64,000 nucleotides of DNA from Edaphobacter sp. GTDB lineage: Bacteria > Acidobacteriota > Terriglobia > Terriglobales > Acidobacteriaceae. Shown here piece by piece: positions 45,078 to 54,643 of this stretch. Location of the stretch: assembly GCA_025462645.1 (NCBI GenBank), contig JAOAPB010000001.1, forward strand, positions 62,001 to 126,000, read 5' to 3'. Within the stretch, counting starts at the first letter, position 1; each line of letters starts with the position of its first letter. A model generated the notes under the pieces. That model worked only from the letters and a program-made list of their open reading frames with translations, did no database searches and was not told the DNA's origin. Both the position numbers and the translations under genes were made by a program.

Positions 45078-47174
45078 ATGCCAAAGGCAAAGTTAGTAGA
45101 AAAGGCTCTCACCTACGGAGCGAAGGCCGGTTGGGTCGTATTCAACAAGCTGAATTCAATCAGCCCCAACGCCAGCTTTACCCCCAAGTGGAGCGATAAG
45201 CCCCTCCTTAAGAGTTACCAGAAGGAGAAGCCGCCCCTCGGCTGGCCACGCACCACCGACTCCCTTTGCCCCAAGTGCATCCCTGAGATCCGCCAGCAGA
45301 TCGTCGACGGCAAGCTGCCGCACGAGATCCTTCTCAACGAGAAGGTCGGCGAGATCAAGGCTCAGATCATCGAGCGCGACGGCCAGATCCTGATGGTCAA
45401 GGACTGCCCCATCCACGGCCACTTCGAAGACCTGATGTCAATCGACACTGCCTTCTTCAAGCACCTCGAAGAGGTCTTCCCCGGCCGCGACATCCGCGCC
45501 CACAACGACGAAAAGCTCCACAACCACGGCACCTCCACCGTTACCCACGGCCGCGGCTCGGTTCTCACCATCGACCTCACCAACCGTTGCAACATGATGT
45601 GCGACCCCTGCTTCATGGACGCCAATCAGGTCGGCTTCGTCCACGAGCTTACGTGGGACGAGATCAAGACCATGCTCGACAACGCCGTGACCATCAAGCC
45701 CAAGCGCCAGATGTCCGTGCAGTTCTCGGGTGGCGAGCCCACGCTCAGCCCCTACTTCCTCGACGCCGTCGCCTACGCCCGCAAGGTCGGTTACACCTCG
45801 GTTCAGGCCGCGACTAACGGCATCGAGTTCGCCAAATCCAAGGAGTTCTCGAAGGCCGCTGCTGAAGCCGGTCTCCGCTACGCCTATCTGCAATTCGACG
45901 GTATCGGCAATGCCGCCAACTCGCACCGCAAGGTCGGCAACGCATTCGACGTGAAGCTCCAGGCCATCCACAACCTGCACGAGGCCGGCGTGGACATCGT
46001 CCCCGTAACGACCATCGTCAACGGCATCAACAACGAGCAGGTTGGCCGCATCATCGAGTTCGCGCTCGACAACCCGAAGAAGATCAACTTCCTCTCCTTC
46101 CAGCCGGTCAGCTTTACGGGTCGCGATGAAGACATCTCCGACGAGCGTCGCCAGGCACAGCGTTACACCCTGTCGCACCTCGCGCACGATGTGAAGAACC
46201 AGACCGGCCTCGGCGAGCCGACCCGTGACTGGTTCCCCATCTCCTTCATGTCCACCTTCTCCGACTGGGCCGACCTCGTGCACGGACCGGACCGCGACTG
46301 GGGCCAACTCTCCTGCGGCTGCCATCCGAACTGCGGTATCTCGATGGCCCTGATGATCGACAAGGAGACCAAGGAAGCCGTTCCCGTCACCGCCTTCATC
46401 AATGCGGACCGCCTCGCCAAGGACGTCGCCCGCATCAACGACGCGGCCCGCGGCAAGTGGCTCTCGATCATCGGCGTATCCCTCGCGCTGCTCCGCAACT
46501 ACAAGCCCGAGGCTGCACCAACCCACTTCAAGATCAAGGACCTGCTGCAGAAGTTCGACAAGAGCTTCGGTGCAACCGGCAAGAGCTACGGCAAGGTCAC
46601 AGCGGACCGCACCATGGAAGATATCGCAAAGCGTCGCGGCGACCGCTGGAACTTCCTCTTCATCGCCGGCATGTGGTTCCAGGATCTCTTCAACTACGAC
46701 TTCCGCCGCACCGAGCAGTGCATCATCCCCTACGCCACACAGGAGGGTGAGATCAGCTTCTGCGCCTATAACACGGGCGTGGGCTGGCGCAACATCATCG
46801 AGAAGATGCACATGACCTCTACCCTCACCAAGTGGTACGAGGAGCATGGCCGTCACGAGATCTTCGCCGGTGGCAAGAAGGTCGGCCTCGAGAAGGAGTC
46901 CAGCTACGATCTCGTTCTCAACAACGAGCACGTCAACGCCGCTGCAAACGACACCTTCGACAAGTCCGGCATCGCCAAGAACTCCCGCGAAGAGAAGATC
47001 CGCGCACGCGATGCGAAGATCAAGCAGGACGCCGAGAACGCCAAGATGGCCAAGCTCTACCGCAAGGAAGTGCTCGGCGAGCAGGAGCAGCCCGGCTTCA
47101 TCTCCATCGGTGAGATCAAGGCAGCCCCCGCGCCCGCCAAGGTCCAGACGGAAGAGACCGTAGCCGGCGACTAA
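45078..47174 (+). CDS. Radical SAM protein resembling Tes/MSS lipid-tail joining enzymes
   Basis: 698 residues. The radical SAM cluster motif is CNMMCDPC (CxxxCxxC, about 172-179), followed by SGGEPTLSPY, which binds SAM. N-terminal cysteines (LCPKCIPEI and VKDCPIHG, about 62-120), LSCGCHPNCG (about 412) and EQCIIPYA...SFCAYNTGVGWR (about 545-570) provide further Cys for extra Fe-S clusters. This layout matches the tetraether synthase (Tes)/bacterial membrane-spanning lipid synthase group, which couples two acyl chain ends, and acidobacteria of this order are known for iso-diabolic acid. The assignment is inferred. AGGAGA lies 11 nt before the ATG. A helical tail at about 630-698 is Lys/Glu-rich. 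Confidence 0.8.
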   Translation: MPKAKLVEKALTYGAKAGWVVFNKLNSISPNASFTPKWSDKPLLKSYQKEKPPLGWPRTTDSLCPKCIPEIRQQIVDGKLPHEILLNEKVGEIKAQIIERDGQILMVKDCPIHGHFEDLMSIDTAFFKHLEEVFPGRDIRAHNDEKLHNHGTSTVTHGRGSVLTIDLTNRCNMMCDPCFMDANQVGFVHELTWDEIKTMLDNAVTIKPKRQMSVQFSGGEPTLSPYFLDAVAYARKVGYTSVQAATNGIEFAKSKEFSKAAAEAGLRYAYLQFDGIGNAANSHRKVGNAFDVKLQAIHNLHEAGVDIVPVTTIVNGINNEQVGRIIEFALDNPKKINFLSFQPVSFTGRDEDISDERRQAQRYTLSHLAHDVKNQTGLGEPTRDWFPISFMSTFSDWADLVHGPDRDWGQLSCGCHPNCGISMALMIDKETKEAVPVTAFINADRLAKDVARINDAARGKWLSIIGVSLALLRNYKPEAAPTHFKIKDLLQKFDKSFGATGKSYGKVTADRTMEDIAKRRGDRWNFLFIAGMWFQDLFNYDFRRTEQCIIPYATQEGEISFCAYNTGVGWRNIIEKMHMTSTLTKWYEEHGRHEIFAGGKKVGLEKESSYDLVLNNEHVNAAANDTFDKSGIAKNSREEKIRARDAKIKQDAENAKMAKLYRKEVLGEQEQPGFISIGEIKAAPAPAKVQTEETVAGD

Positions 47175-47192
47175 TCGCCCTCAACCAGTATC

Positions 47193-47227
47193 AAAGAAAG
47201 GCCGCCAGCAATGGCGGCCTTTCTTTT
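47193..47227 (+). terminator. Terminator after the radical SAM gene
   Basis: AAAGAAAGGCCGCC pairs with GGCGGCCTTTCTTT around a 6-nt loop, ending in TTTT, 18 bp after the stop codon. It can also serve the convergent HEAT-repeat gene. Confidence 0.9.
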
Positions 47228-47231
47228 CGGC

Positions 47232-47816
47232 TCAATTCGAACCGGCCATTCGCTTCCATTCATGATTACTCTTCGGCTGCTTGCGATCGGCCTTCTCTAT
47301 CCGCCTCTTAGCCTCTCGAGCCCGGCACTTCATAGCCTTCGTTCCCTCCTGCAGCGCCTTCGCAATCATCTCCTCCGCGATCTCGCGCAGCGAAACCTCT
47401 CCCGTCGCCAGCAAGCCGATCCCCTCCACAGCAGAGCAGCGCGCGACATTGCTCTCATCCTCCATCAGCAGCTCCATCAGCCGCCCCGCCCGCAGCCTCT
47501 GTTCCCGCGTATGCGCAGTCCTCGCAACCACCAGCCCCAGATGCCACCGCGTCCGCGACTCCTCCAACGGAACCTCGGCTAGCAGTCCGGCGAGCTCATC
47601 GGCATAGCGCTCCAGCGGAGCCGCATCCCGCTCCGTAATCCTTCGAGCGACGTCGCCAGCCCTCTTGCGGGTCTCCGCATCGTCACCGAACAACGTCTCC
47701 ACCAGAGCCCTCACAGCACGCCGGTCAGCCTCGACCTCTCGTGCCACATAACGGGCACGCTCCAGCCCCCACCCTCCCTCTCTGAGCGAATGCGCTATCC
47801 CTTCTGGCTTCGGCAC
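47232..47816 (-). CDS. HEAT-like repeat protein
   Basis: 194 residues starting at GTG 47816, about 9 nt after AAGGA. Entirely alpha-helical with Ala, Arg and Glu repeats of HEAT/armadillo type (VRALVETLFGDDAETRKRAG, then RHWLGLVVARTAHT-like units) and a basic C-terminus (AREAKRRIEKADRK). Such proteins act as scaffolds. It follows the RidA gene by 4 bp and is probably cotranscribed with it. Function unknown. Confidence 0.72.
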   Translation of the reverse strand: MPKPEGIAHSLREGGWGLERARYVAREVEADRRAVRALVETLFGDDAETRKRAGDVARRITERDAAPLERYADELAGLLAEVPLEESRTRWHLGLVVARTAHTREQRLRAGRLMELLMEDESNVARCSAVEGIGLLATGEVSLREIAEEMIAKALQEGTKAMKCRAREAKRRIEKADRKQPKSNHEWKRMAGSN

Positions 47817-47820
47817 CGTG

Positions 47821-48192
47821 CTAATCCTTAACGGCGATCCCCTGCAGCTCAAACCGAGCCCCAAACAGCAGCGGCCCCGAACCGATAAACGCTCGCGGCG
47901 GCAACTGCCCGGTGAAGTAGGTCCGATAGACTGCATTGAAGCGCTCCCACAACGAGACGTCGCTGGCGAAAATCTGCAGCGACACCAGCTGATCCAGTCG
48001 CATACCGGCCATCGCAAGAATCCGCTGCACCTCCTGGATCACGGCATGCGCCTCTTCTTCCACACTGTCCGGAACTTTGTCCGTCCCAGAAATCAAACCG
48101 AGGCGGCCGGAGATATACAGGGTCTTGCCATCCACCAGAACCGCATCCGCAAACGGACGGCTGGGATCGCTGGAAAAATATTCGCGGCTCAT
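47821..48192 (-). CDS. RidA/YjgF-family protein
   Basis: 123 residues. Typical motifs are KTLYISGRLGL, HAVIQEVQRILAMAGM and FNAVYRTYF...PPRAFIG. RidA proteins hydrolyse reactive enamines and imines made by PLP enzymes. The catalytic Arg of classical RidA (in PxRxxx near residue 105) is present in PPRAFIG. The protein is normally a cytoplasmic trimer. First gene of a two-gene operon. Confidence 0.85.
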   Translation of the reverse strand: MSREYFSSDPSRPFADAVLVDGKTLYISGRLGLISGTDKVPDSVEEEAHAVIQEVQRILAMAGMRLDQLVSLQIFASDVSLWERFNAVYRTYFTGQLPPRAFIGSGPLLFGARFELQGIAVKD

Positions 48193-48346
48193 ACACGCTC
48201 CAAAAAAAGTAGGAATTGGAAGATCGACTTCAATGACAGCAGTCTACAGGAGCGAAGCCGCACCACAGGAACACGCTACATCGTCTCCGGCGACGCGAAA
48301 AAGCCCCGGCATCCCGGAGCCCTCTACTTCCATTCGTCAGAAAAAC

Positions 48347-49009
48347 CTACTCGCCGGCGACGCTACCCTGAGACCGCGCGCGTCCCACTCTTGCACCCCG
48401 CACTCTTGCAGTTTGCGAGTGCGCATGCGCCCGTCCAAACGACCACTCGCGCACCGGCCCCACGTCCACATGCACAAACTCGTTCACCGGATAGTACCCG
48501 ACTCCGCCACTGTGCAGCGCTAACGCCGCGTCTCGGAGCTTCGCCGTGCGTACACCGGGCACGCGGATGTCGATCGCCTTAGCCAGCATATGCTGACTGT
48601 GCTCCGCTACCCCCGTCGAAGCCGAGCCTCTCCGCAGAAGACTGTTACTCCAGGGCGTGCGATAGCCGCAGACGATATCGATCACGCCATTCGGTCGTCC
48701 CAGCCGCGTCATCAGCGAGTGCAGCAGATCGAACTCCTTCGGGTCATAGCTGCTCTCTGACTGTGTCCGGTGGTCGCGCAGGAAGTAGTTCAGTTTGTCC
48801 AGCGCTGCCGGAAGATAGGTGTCACCCACGCGATACACCACGTCGATATCCTCGCCCGTATGCAGATGGTGCAATCGCAGATGGTACTGCTGCGCGTCCG
48901 GCAACGCCGAAGAGGCCACTTCACTCGCCTGGGAGACTCCGCTCAGCCCAAACCACACTGCCGCCACCGCGACCGCTACACCAACACGACTTCTACGCAA
49001 TAGCTGCAT
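48347..49009 (-). CDS. YcbK/DUF882-like M15 peptidase-fold protein
   Basis: 220 residues from ATG 49009; a longer frame starts at TTG 49042. An N-terminal hydrophobic segment (about 8-25) is a signal or Tat-like sequence. The zinc-site pattern is EHSQHMLAKAIDIRVPG (HxxxxxxxD) with EFVHVDVG downstream, as in DUF882/M15 enzymes, and GYRTPWSN is the substrate-side loop. Likely periplasmic peptidoglycan-active protein. The C-terminus after about 190 is Arg-rich and low complexity. Confidence 0.85.
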   Translation of the reverse strand: MQLLRRSRVGVAVAVAAVWFGLSGVSQASEVASSALPDAQQYHLRLHHLHTGEDIDVVYRVGDTYLPAALDKLNYFLRDHRTQSESSYDPKEFDLLHSLMTRLGRPNGVIDIVCGYRTPWSNSLLRRGSASTGVAEHSQHMLAKAIDIRVPGVRTAKLRDAALALHSGGVGYYPVNEFVHVDVGPVREWSFGRAHAHSQTARVRGARVGRARSQGSVAGE

Positions 49010-49213
49010 CCACCGCACCCCAGGGTCATCAATACAAAACAATAAATCGAAATTCGCAAATGAAGTTTACCTTTCGTCATTTGCTACCATCATTTTACCG
49101 AACCTTCCCTTGGGTCAGCACCTCTGGAATGTAACTTTTGTGTCATCGTGACTTACCCATTCAAAATGGGACGTCCCCTGACACTCGTTTAGAGCTGTGG
49201 CAACCTTATAGAC

Positions 49214-49891
49214 ATGAAGCTCGACCCAATTCAGCTCCGAGTCCTCGGTTCACTCATAGAAAAAGAGATTGCTACACCGGAGAACTATCCCCTCTCCCTC
49301 AACTCGCTGGTCAACGCATGCAACCAGCGCTCCAGCCGAGATCCCGTGCTCGAGCTCACCGAGGACGAAGTCCGTCAGGCGCTGCACTCCCTCGAAGAAC
49401 TTGGCCTCACCACACCCAACCGCGACAGCCGCGTTCCCAAGTACGAGCACCGCATCCGAACCGTGCTCAACCTCCGCCGCGACGAGACGGCAGTGCTATG
49501 CCTCCTGATGCTTCGCGGCCCCCAGACTCCCGGCGAGCTCCGCAGCCGTGCCGACCGCCTCTTCACCTTCGACGACCTCGCCGCCGTCCAGTCCACGCTG
49601 GAGCGACTTGCCGCACGCGATGCCGCAAGCGATCCCACGGATGCAGGCCCGTTAACTACCCTGCTTCCACGACAACCAGGCGCTCGGGAGGCCCGTTACG
49701 CTCATCTTCTCGGTGACGTCCCAGACCTGTCGCCAACGCACCAACCAGCCTCCTCCAGCGACTCCGGTACGCAGGGGGCTGCCCCTTCGGCTGCCGCACG
49801 CCTCGCCCAGATGGAAGCCGAGATTGCCTCTCTCTCCGAAGCACTGCAGGCCCTGCGGGCACGCGTCGATCTGCTGGAGTCCGGTGCCTGA
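49214..49891 (+). CDS. yceH: YceH family protein (DUF480)
   Basis: 225 residues. The two winged-helix domains are visible: LRVLGSLIEKEIATPENYPL, NACNQRSSRDPVLEL, then AVLCLLMLRGPQTPGELRSR. The C-terminus after about 165 is a linker and coiled coil (AQMEAEIASLSEALQALRAR). E. coli YceH is conserved but its function is not settled; DNA or RNA binding is likely. It starts 34 bp before the histidine kinase gene and may be coexpressed with it. Confidence 0.92.
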   Translation: MKLDPIQLRVLGSLIEKEIATPENYPLSLNSLVNACNQRSSRDPVLELTEDEVRQALHSLEELGLTTPNRDSRVPKYEHRIRTVLNLRRDETAVLCLLMLRGPQTPGELRSRADRLFTFDDLAAVQSTLERLAARDAASDPTDAGPLTTLLPRQPGAREARYAHLLGDVPDLSPTHQPASSSDSGTQGAAPSAAARLAQMEAEIASLSEALQALRARVDLLESGA

Positions 49892-49925
49892 GAATATGCT
49901 TTTATAACAGTCTCTTCTCTGGACT

Positions 49926-52595
49926 ATGATCAAACTCTCAAACCGTCAGGCTCAACTCATGTCCAATTCGACGACCATCAACGCGGACCCGTCCCCACAG
50001 CGGCAAGGCTATGGTCGGCGATGGACTGATCGGCCGCTCAATCCCCTGGCAAACCTTCTTGCCCGGATCCCCGACGGAATCATCTCCTTCGATCGCGAAT
50101 GGCGCATCACGTTCGCCAATCCTGAGGCTTGCAAGATCTGCCGCATCAGTCCAGCCGACTTCAACAAAAAGACCCACTGGGAGCTCTTCCCCACTACCGT
50201 CGGTTCGCCCCTCGAGCGCGATTTCCGCGCTGCCATGGAGGAAGGCATTCCCTCCCGCTTCGAGTACTACTACAGCCCTCACGACATCTGGACCGACATC
50301 CATGTCTTTCCAACCGAAGATGGAGTCACCGGCTACTTCCGCGATATCACCGACCGCAAAGGAGCCGAGTATCTTCGCGACTCCGCCTCCCGGCAGCTCC
50401 TCCAGGTTCTCGAAGCTACCACCGACGCAGTCGTCAGCATCAACCGCGATCGAAACTTCACCTTCCTGAACCGTCGTGCCAAAGAGTTGCTCGCCGTCAA
50501 AGGCGATCTCCTCGGAAAGAACATCTGGGAGGAGTTTCCCGCCGCCATCAACCAGGGGGCCTATGTCTATCACTTCAACCGAGCCATAGACGAGGGCATC
50601 GCCAGCGAGTTCGAGGAATACTACCCCGACCCACTCAACCTCTGGCTCTCCTTCCAGCTCCGTCCTTCCGACGACGGCATCGTCGCCTTCTTTCGCGACA
50701 TCACCGCCCGCCACCACTCCGATCTCTCTCTCAAAGAGCAGCAGAATCTTCTTGCCGTCGTCCAGCAGACCGCGCATGTCGCCACGTGGGATATCGACAT
50801 CGCTACTGGCCGAATCATCTTTGGCCCCGGCTCCTATCCCGTCTTCGGCCACCCGCTTGCCGATCTTCCAGATCTCCATACGGCCGCGAAGATTCTCCCG
50901 CCAGACTACGTCTCCATCCTGTCCGATCTCATCCAGAAGACCATCGCAACCGGCGAGATGATCGTATTGGACTTCCCGGTCCTTGCCGCGAACGGTGAAA
51001 CCCTCTGGGTCGAGAGCCGCGGGCAGGCACTTCAGGTGGGCGGCCAACCTACGCGCCTTCGCGGCTTGAGCATCGACATCACGGACCGCAAGCGCAACGA
51101 AGACGCACTTATCACCAGCGAGGCCCGCTACCGCATCCTGGCCGACCTCAATCCCCAGGCCATCTGGATGGGTGCCCCCAATGGCAACATCACCTACGCC
51201 AATCAGGGACTGCTCGACTATCTCGGCTTCACCATCGACGACCTCAGCCGCGATGGCTGGTTCAATGCCTTCCATCCCCACGATCGCAAGCGCGTCATCG
51301 AAACCTGGGCTCGCTCCGTTGCGACCGGCGTCGACTTCGATCTCGAAGCCCGGCTGGTCCGAGCCCGCGATGGCCGCGCTCGCTGGTGGTGGGTTCGAGC
51401 CCAGCCCGTCCGCGACGACACCGGCGCCATCCTCCACTGGCTCGGCGTCAACATCGACATCGACGACCGCAAGACCTTCGCCGAAACCCTCCAACAGCGG
51501 CAGGAGGAGACCGAGCGACAGCGAGCCGAGCTCGAAACCATCTACGAGACTGCACCCGTGGGCCTCGCACTCTTCGAGCCGGTCGAGTTTCGCTACCTGC
51601 GCGTCAACGGACGTCAGGCCGAGATCATCGGCCTCCCCAAGGATAAGATCCTTGGCCGCCGCATCACCGACATAGCCCCACTCAAGGGTCTGGAGGAGCT
51701 ATTCCAGCAGGTCGCTACCGGCCATTCCATCCGGAATCACGTCCTCGAAGGAGAACTTCCCTCCCACCCCGGAGAACTCCGCACCTGGAACGTCAGCTGC
51801 TCGCCTGTCAGCAACATCGCTGGAAAGGTCGAGGCGATAGCCGCCGTCATCCTCGAGATAACCAACCAGAAGAAGGCCGAAGCCGCCCTCATCCAGAGCG
51901 AGAAGCTCGCCGCCGTGGGCCGCCTCGCCAGCTCCATCTCACACGAGATCAACAACCCTCTCGAGTCCATCACCAACCTCCTCTATCTCGTCGCCGTATC
52001 CGACAATCTGCCACCGAACCTCGCCGATTACATCCAGACTGCACAGAGTGAGCTCTCCCGCGTCTGCCAGATCGCCACCCAGACCCTCCGCTTCCACCGT
52101 CAGGCTGTGCGCGCCACCTACGTCACCGCCGCCGAGCTGGTCAACGCTGTCCTCAACCTGTACCAGGGCCGCCTCGCCAACTCCAGCATCCACGTCGAGG
52201 CCACCTACGAGACCACCACCCCCATCCTCTGCTTCGAGAATGACATCCGACAGGTCCTCAACAACCTCATCGCCAACGCCATCGATGCCATGCGCAAAGG
52301 CGGCCGTCTCATCATTCGAGCCCACGACGGCATCGACCACGCTACCGACCGCACAGGCGTCCGCATCACCATCGCCGACACCGGCCACGGCATGTCGCCC
52401 GCTGTACGCGCCCGCCTCTTCGAGCCCTTCTACACCACCAAAGAGCTCAACGGCACCGGCCTCGGCCTATGGATCTCATCCGGCATCATCAATCACCATC
52501 AGGGACGCCTCACCCTCCGCAGCACGGTGCACCGTATCCACCACGGCACCGTCTTCACCATCTTCCTGCCCTACGCGGAGCAGCCAGAGGCCTGA
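49926..52595 (+). CDS. Multi-PAS sensor histidine kinase
   Basis: 889 residues without membrane segments, so cytoplasmic. About five PAS domains follow each other (about 38-145, 150-262, 270-390, 395-520, 540-645). The HisKA motif SHEINNPLESITNLLYL puts the phospho-accepting His near residue 672. The ATPase has NLIANAIDAM (N box), DTGHGMS (G1), FEPFYTTK and GTGLGLWI (G2). No response regulator is adjacent, so the partner lies elsewhere (orphan kinase). A start at MSNSTT (residue 12) is also possible. Confidence 0.93.
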   Translation: MIKLSNRQAQLMSNSTTINADPSPQRQGYGRRWTDRPLNPLANLLARIPDGIISFDREWRITFANPEACKICRISPADFNKKTHWELFPTTVGSPLERDFRAAMEEGIPSRFEYYYSPHDIWTDIHVFPTEDGVTGYFRDITDRKGAEYLRDSASRQLLQVLEATTDAVVSINRDRNFTFLNRRAKELLAVKGDLLGKNIWEEFPAAINQGAYVYHFNRAIDEGIASEFEEYYPDPLNLWLSFQLRPSDDGIVAFFRDITARHHSDLSLKEQQNLLAVVQQTAHVATWDIDIATGRIIFGPGSYPVFGHPLADLPDLHTAAKILPPDYVSILSDLIQKTIATGEMIVLDFPVLAANGETLWVESRGQALQVGGQPTRLRGLSIDITDRKRNEDALITSEARYRILADLNPQAIWMGAPNGNITYANQGLLDYLGFTIDDLSRDGWFNAFHPHDRKRVIETWARSVATGVDFDLEARLVRARDGRARWWWVRAQPVRDDTGAILHWLGVNIDIDDRKTFAETLQQRQEETERQRAELETIYETAPVGLALFEPVEFRYLRVNGRQAEIIGLPKDKILGRRITDIAPLKGLEELFQQVATGHSIRNHVLEGELPSHPGELRTWNVSCSPVSNIAGKVEAIAAVILEITNQKKAEAALIQSEKLAAVGRLASSISHEINNPLESITNLLYLVAVSDNLPPNLADYIQTAQSELSRVCQIATQTLRFHRQAVRATYVTAAELVNAVLNLYQGRLANSSIHVEATYETTTPILCFENDIRQVLNNLIANAIDAMRKGGRLIIRAHDGIDHATDRTGVRITIADTGHGMSPAVRARLFEPFYTTKELNGTGLGLWISSGIINHHQGRLTLRSTVHRIHHGTVFTIFLPYAEQPEA

Positions 52596-52719
52596 CGCAG
52601 GGCACGAGCACCCCCCCCGATCTCGGAATAAAGTAAATAGATTCAGCGTGGCTTTAACCGCGGCGGATGTTTCCGCCACATCGGGCATTTAAGCGCCTCA
52701 CAATGCTAGGCTCGAAGTG

Positions 52720-53997
52720 ATGAAGATATTGGTCATAGGTGGTGGTGGGCGCGAGCACGCCTTGGTCTGGGCGATTCGCAAATCTGAAGAGGTAACCGAG
52801 GTCGTCTGCGCCCCAGGCAACGGAGGCATCGCCCAAATCGCCCGTTGCACTCCCGTCGACGTCAACGACCTGGCAGCCATGGTAGCCGTTGTCGAAGCTG
52901 AGAAACCCGCGCTGACCGTAGTCGGCCCCGAGGTTCCCCTCGCCCTCGGCCTCGTAGACGCCCTCGAAGAGCGCAAGATGCGCGTCTTCGGCCCCACCCA
53001 GGCCGCCGCCCGGCTCGAAACCAGCAAAGCCTTCGCCAAAGAGTTCATGCAGCGCAATGACATCCCCACCGCTGCCTATGCCGTCTGCACCACTCTCGAT
53101 GAGGTCCGCGAGCAGCTCGTCCGCTTTTCGGTCCCCGTAGTCGTCAAGGCCGACGGCCTCGCCGCAGGCAAGGGCGTCGTCATCTGCGAGACCCGCCTCC
53201 AGGCCGAGGCAGCAGCCGCCCAGATGTTCTCCGGAGCCCTGCTCGGCACCCAGGAGACCGAGGTCGTCCTCGAAGAGTTCCTCGACGGCGAAGAGCTCTC
53301 CTTCTTCGCCCTCTGCGACGGCAGGCACGCCGTCCCCATCGCCGCCGCCCAGGACCACAAGCGTGTAGGCGAAGGCGACACCGGCCCCAATACCGGAGGC
53401 ATGGGAGCCTACTCCACCGACGGACTCCTCACCCCGGCGATGCGCCAGTGGCTCACCAAAAACGTCGCTCAGAAGGTTGTCGACGGTATGAAGTCCGACG
53501 GCCATGCCTTCAAAGGCATCCTCTTCTGCGGCATCATGATGACTGCGCGAGGCCCCATGGTGCTCGAGTTCAACACGCGTTTCGGCGATCCCGAGACACA
53601 GGCCATCCTGATGCGTATGGAGACCGACGTCCTCGATCTCTTCAACGCCTCCATCGATGAAAACGCCGCCCAGCTCAGCGTGAAGATGCGCACCGGGGCC
53701 AGCGTCTGCATCATCGCAGCCAGCGGAGGCTACCCCGGCAGATACGCCTCGGGCAAGCCCATCCACGGCCTCGACGAACAGCCCTCTGAAGACGTCGTCG
53801 TCTTCCACTCCGGCACAGCCATCAAGGACGGCCAGCTCGTCACCGCCGGAGGCCGCGTCCTGGCCATCACCGCAGTCGACTCCGACCTGCGCGAAGCATT
53901 GGACAAAGCCTATGCCGAGATAGCAAAGATATCCTTCGAGGGGATGCAGTATCGCCGCGACATCGGCCACCGCGCCCTGCGACAGGAGCAGCTATGA
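52720..53997 (+). CDS. purD: Phosphoribosylamine-glycine ligase PurD
   Basis: 425 residues. MKILVIGGGGREHALVW, VTVVGPEVPLALG-like strands, and the ATP-grasp motifs KADGLAAGKGVVIC and LEFNTRFGDPETQ are diagnostic. It joins 5-phosphoribosylamine and glycine in purine synthesis. Of two possible starts, ATG 52720 is preferred over GTG 52717. The gene overlaps the DinB-like gene by 4 bp. It lies near, but oppositely oriented to, purL-purF. Confidence 0.96.
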   Translation: MKILVIGGGGREHALVWAIRKSEEVTEVVCAPGNGGIAQIARCTPVDVNDLAAMVAVVEAEKPALTVVGPEVPLALGLVDALEERKMRVFGPTQAAARLETSKAFAKEFMQRNDIPTAAYAVCTTLDEVREQLVRFSVPVVVKADGLAAGKGVVICETRLQAEAAAAQMFSGALLGTQETEVVLEEFLDGEELSFFALCDGRHAVPIAAAQDHKRVGEGDTGPNTGGMGAYSTDGLLTPAMRQWLTKNVAQKVVDGMKSDGHAFKGILFCGIMMTARGPMVLEFNTRFGDPETQAILMRMETDVLDLFNASIDENAAQLSVKMRTGASVCIIAASGGYPGRYASGKPIHGLDEQPSEDVVVFHSGTAIKDGQLVTAGGRVLAITAVDSDLREALDKAYAEIAKISFEGMQYRRDIGHRALRQEQL

Positions 53998-54491
53998 GCC
54001 AACTAACTCTCACCGCCGAAGACGTACTCGCCTGGCATGAGCAGAACACAGCCAATTGGCGCCACCTGCTCAACGAACACCCAGAGGCCCTTGCGCTCCC
54101 CTGCGACATCGCCGGAGCAAAAACCCTCGGCGAACTCCTCCAGCACATCGTCGCCGTCGAGCTCCGCTACGCCGAACGCCTCGCCGGCCTTCCCCCCACC
54201 GACTACACCACCATTCCCTTCGACTCCGTAGCCTCCATCTACGCCACCCACGACCGCTCGGCAACGCTCTTTCGCGATCTGCTAACCATCACTGAAACCG
54301 ACTGGAGCGAGCGCATCGAGTTCGTCACACGCTCTAAGGGCCCCGCCCGTGCCTCTCGCAAGGCCATCTTCTTCCACGCCCTGCTCCACGGAGAACGCCA
54401 CTACGCACAACTAGCCACCCTTCTCCGTCAACACGGAATCAAGCCAGGGTGGCCAATGGACTACCTCTTCATGGATATGGAAAGGGCCTAG
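53994..54491 (+). CDS. DinB-family protein
   Basis: 165 residues with a four-helix bundle pattern. The metal-binding His residues are in LLQHIVAVELRY, FFHALLHGERHYAQ and the first helix; the metal is usually nickel or zinc. Homologues are DNA-damage-inducible in Bacillus and include thiol transferases elsewhere. ATGA overlap with purD couples translation. Confidence 0.85.
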   Translation: MSQLTLTAEDVLAWHEQNTANWRHLLNEHPEALALPCDIAGAKTLGELLQHIVAVELRYAERLAGLPPTDYTTIPFDSVASIYATHDRSATLFRDLLTITETDWSERIEFVTRSKGPARASRKAIFFHALLHGERHYAQLATLLRQHGIKPGWPMDYLFMDMERA

Positions 54492-54643
54492 CGCCGCTAC
54501 CAGTTCTTCGTCCAGATCTCGACGACTGGATAGCGATTGCTGACCGGCTGCTGATAGTTCGACCGCTGAATGCACCAGGGCACCCATGAGTCGGACCTGC
54601 ACCTCAATCATCTAATCTCTATAGATAAATTGAGGTGACGTTC

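Noticed and set aside
45438-46931. 497-codon minus-strand frame
   Set aside because: Antisense to the radical SAM gene, with no recognisable motif or start signal.
49938-51494. 518-codon minus-strand frame
   Set aside because: Antisense to the PAS-rich histidine kinase; no domain visible.
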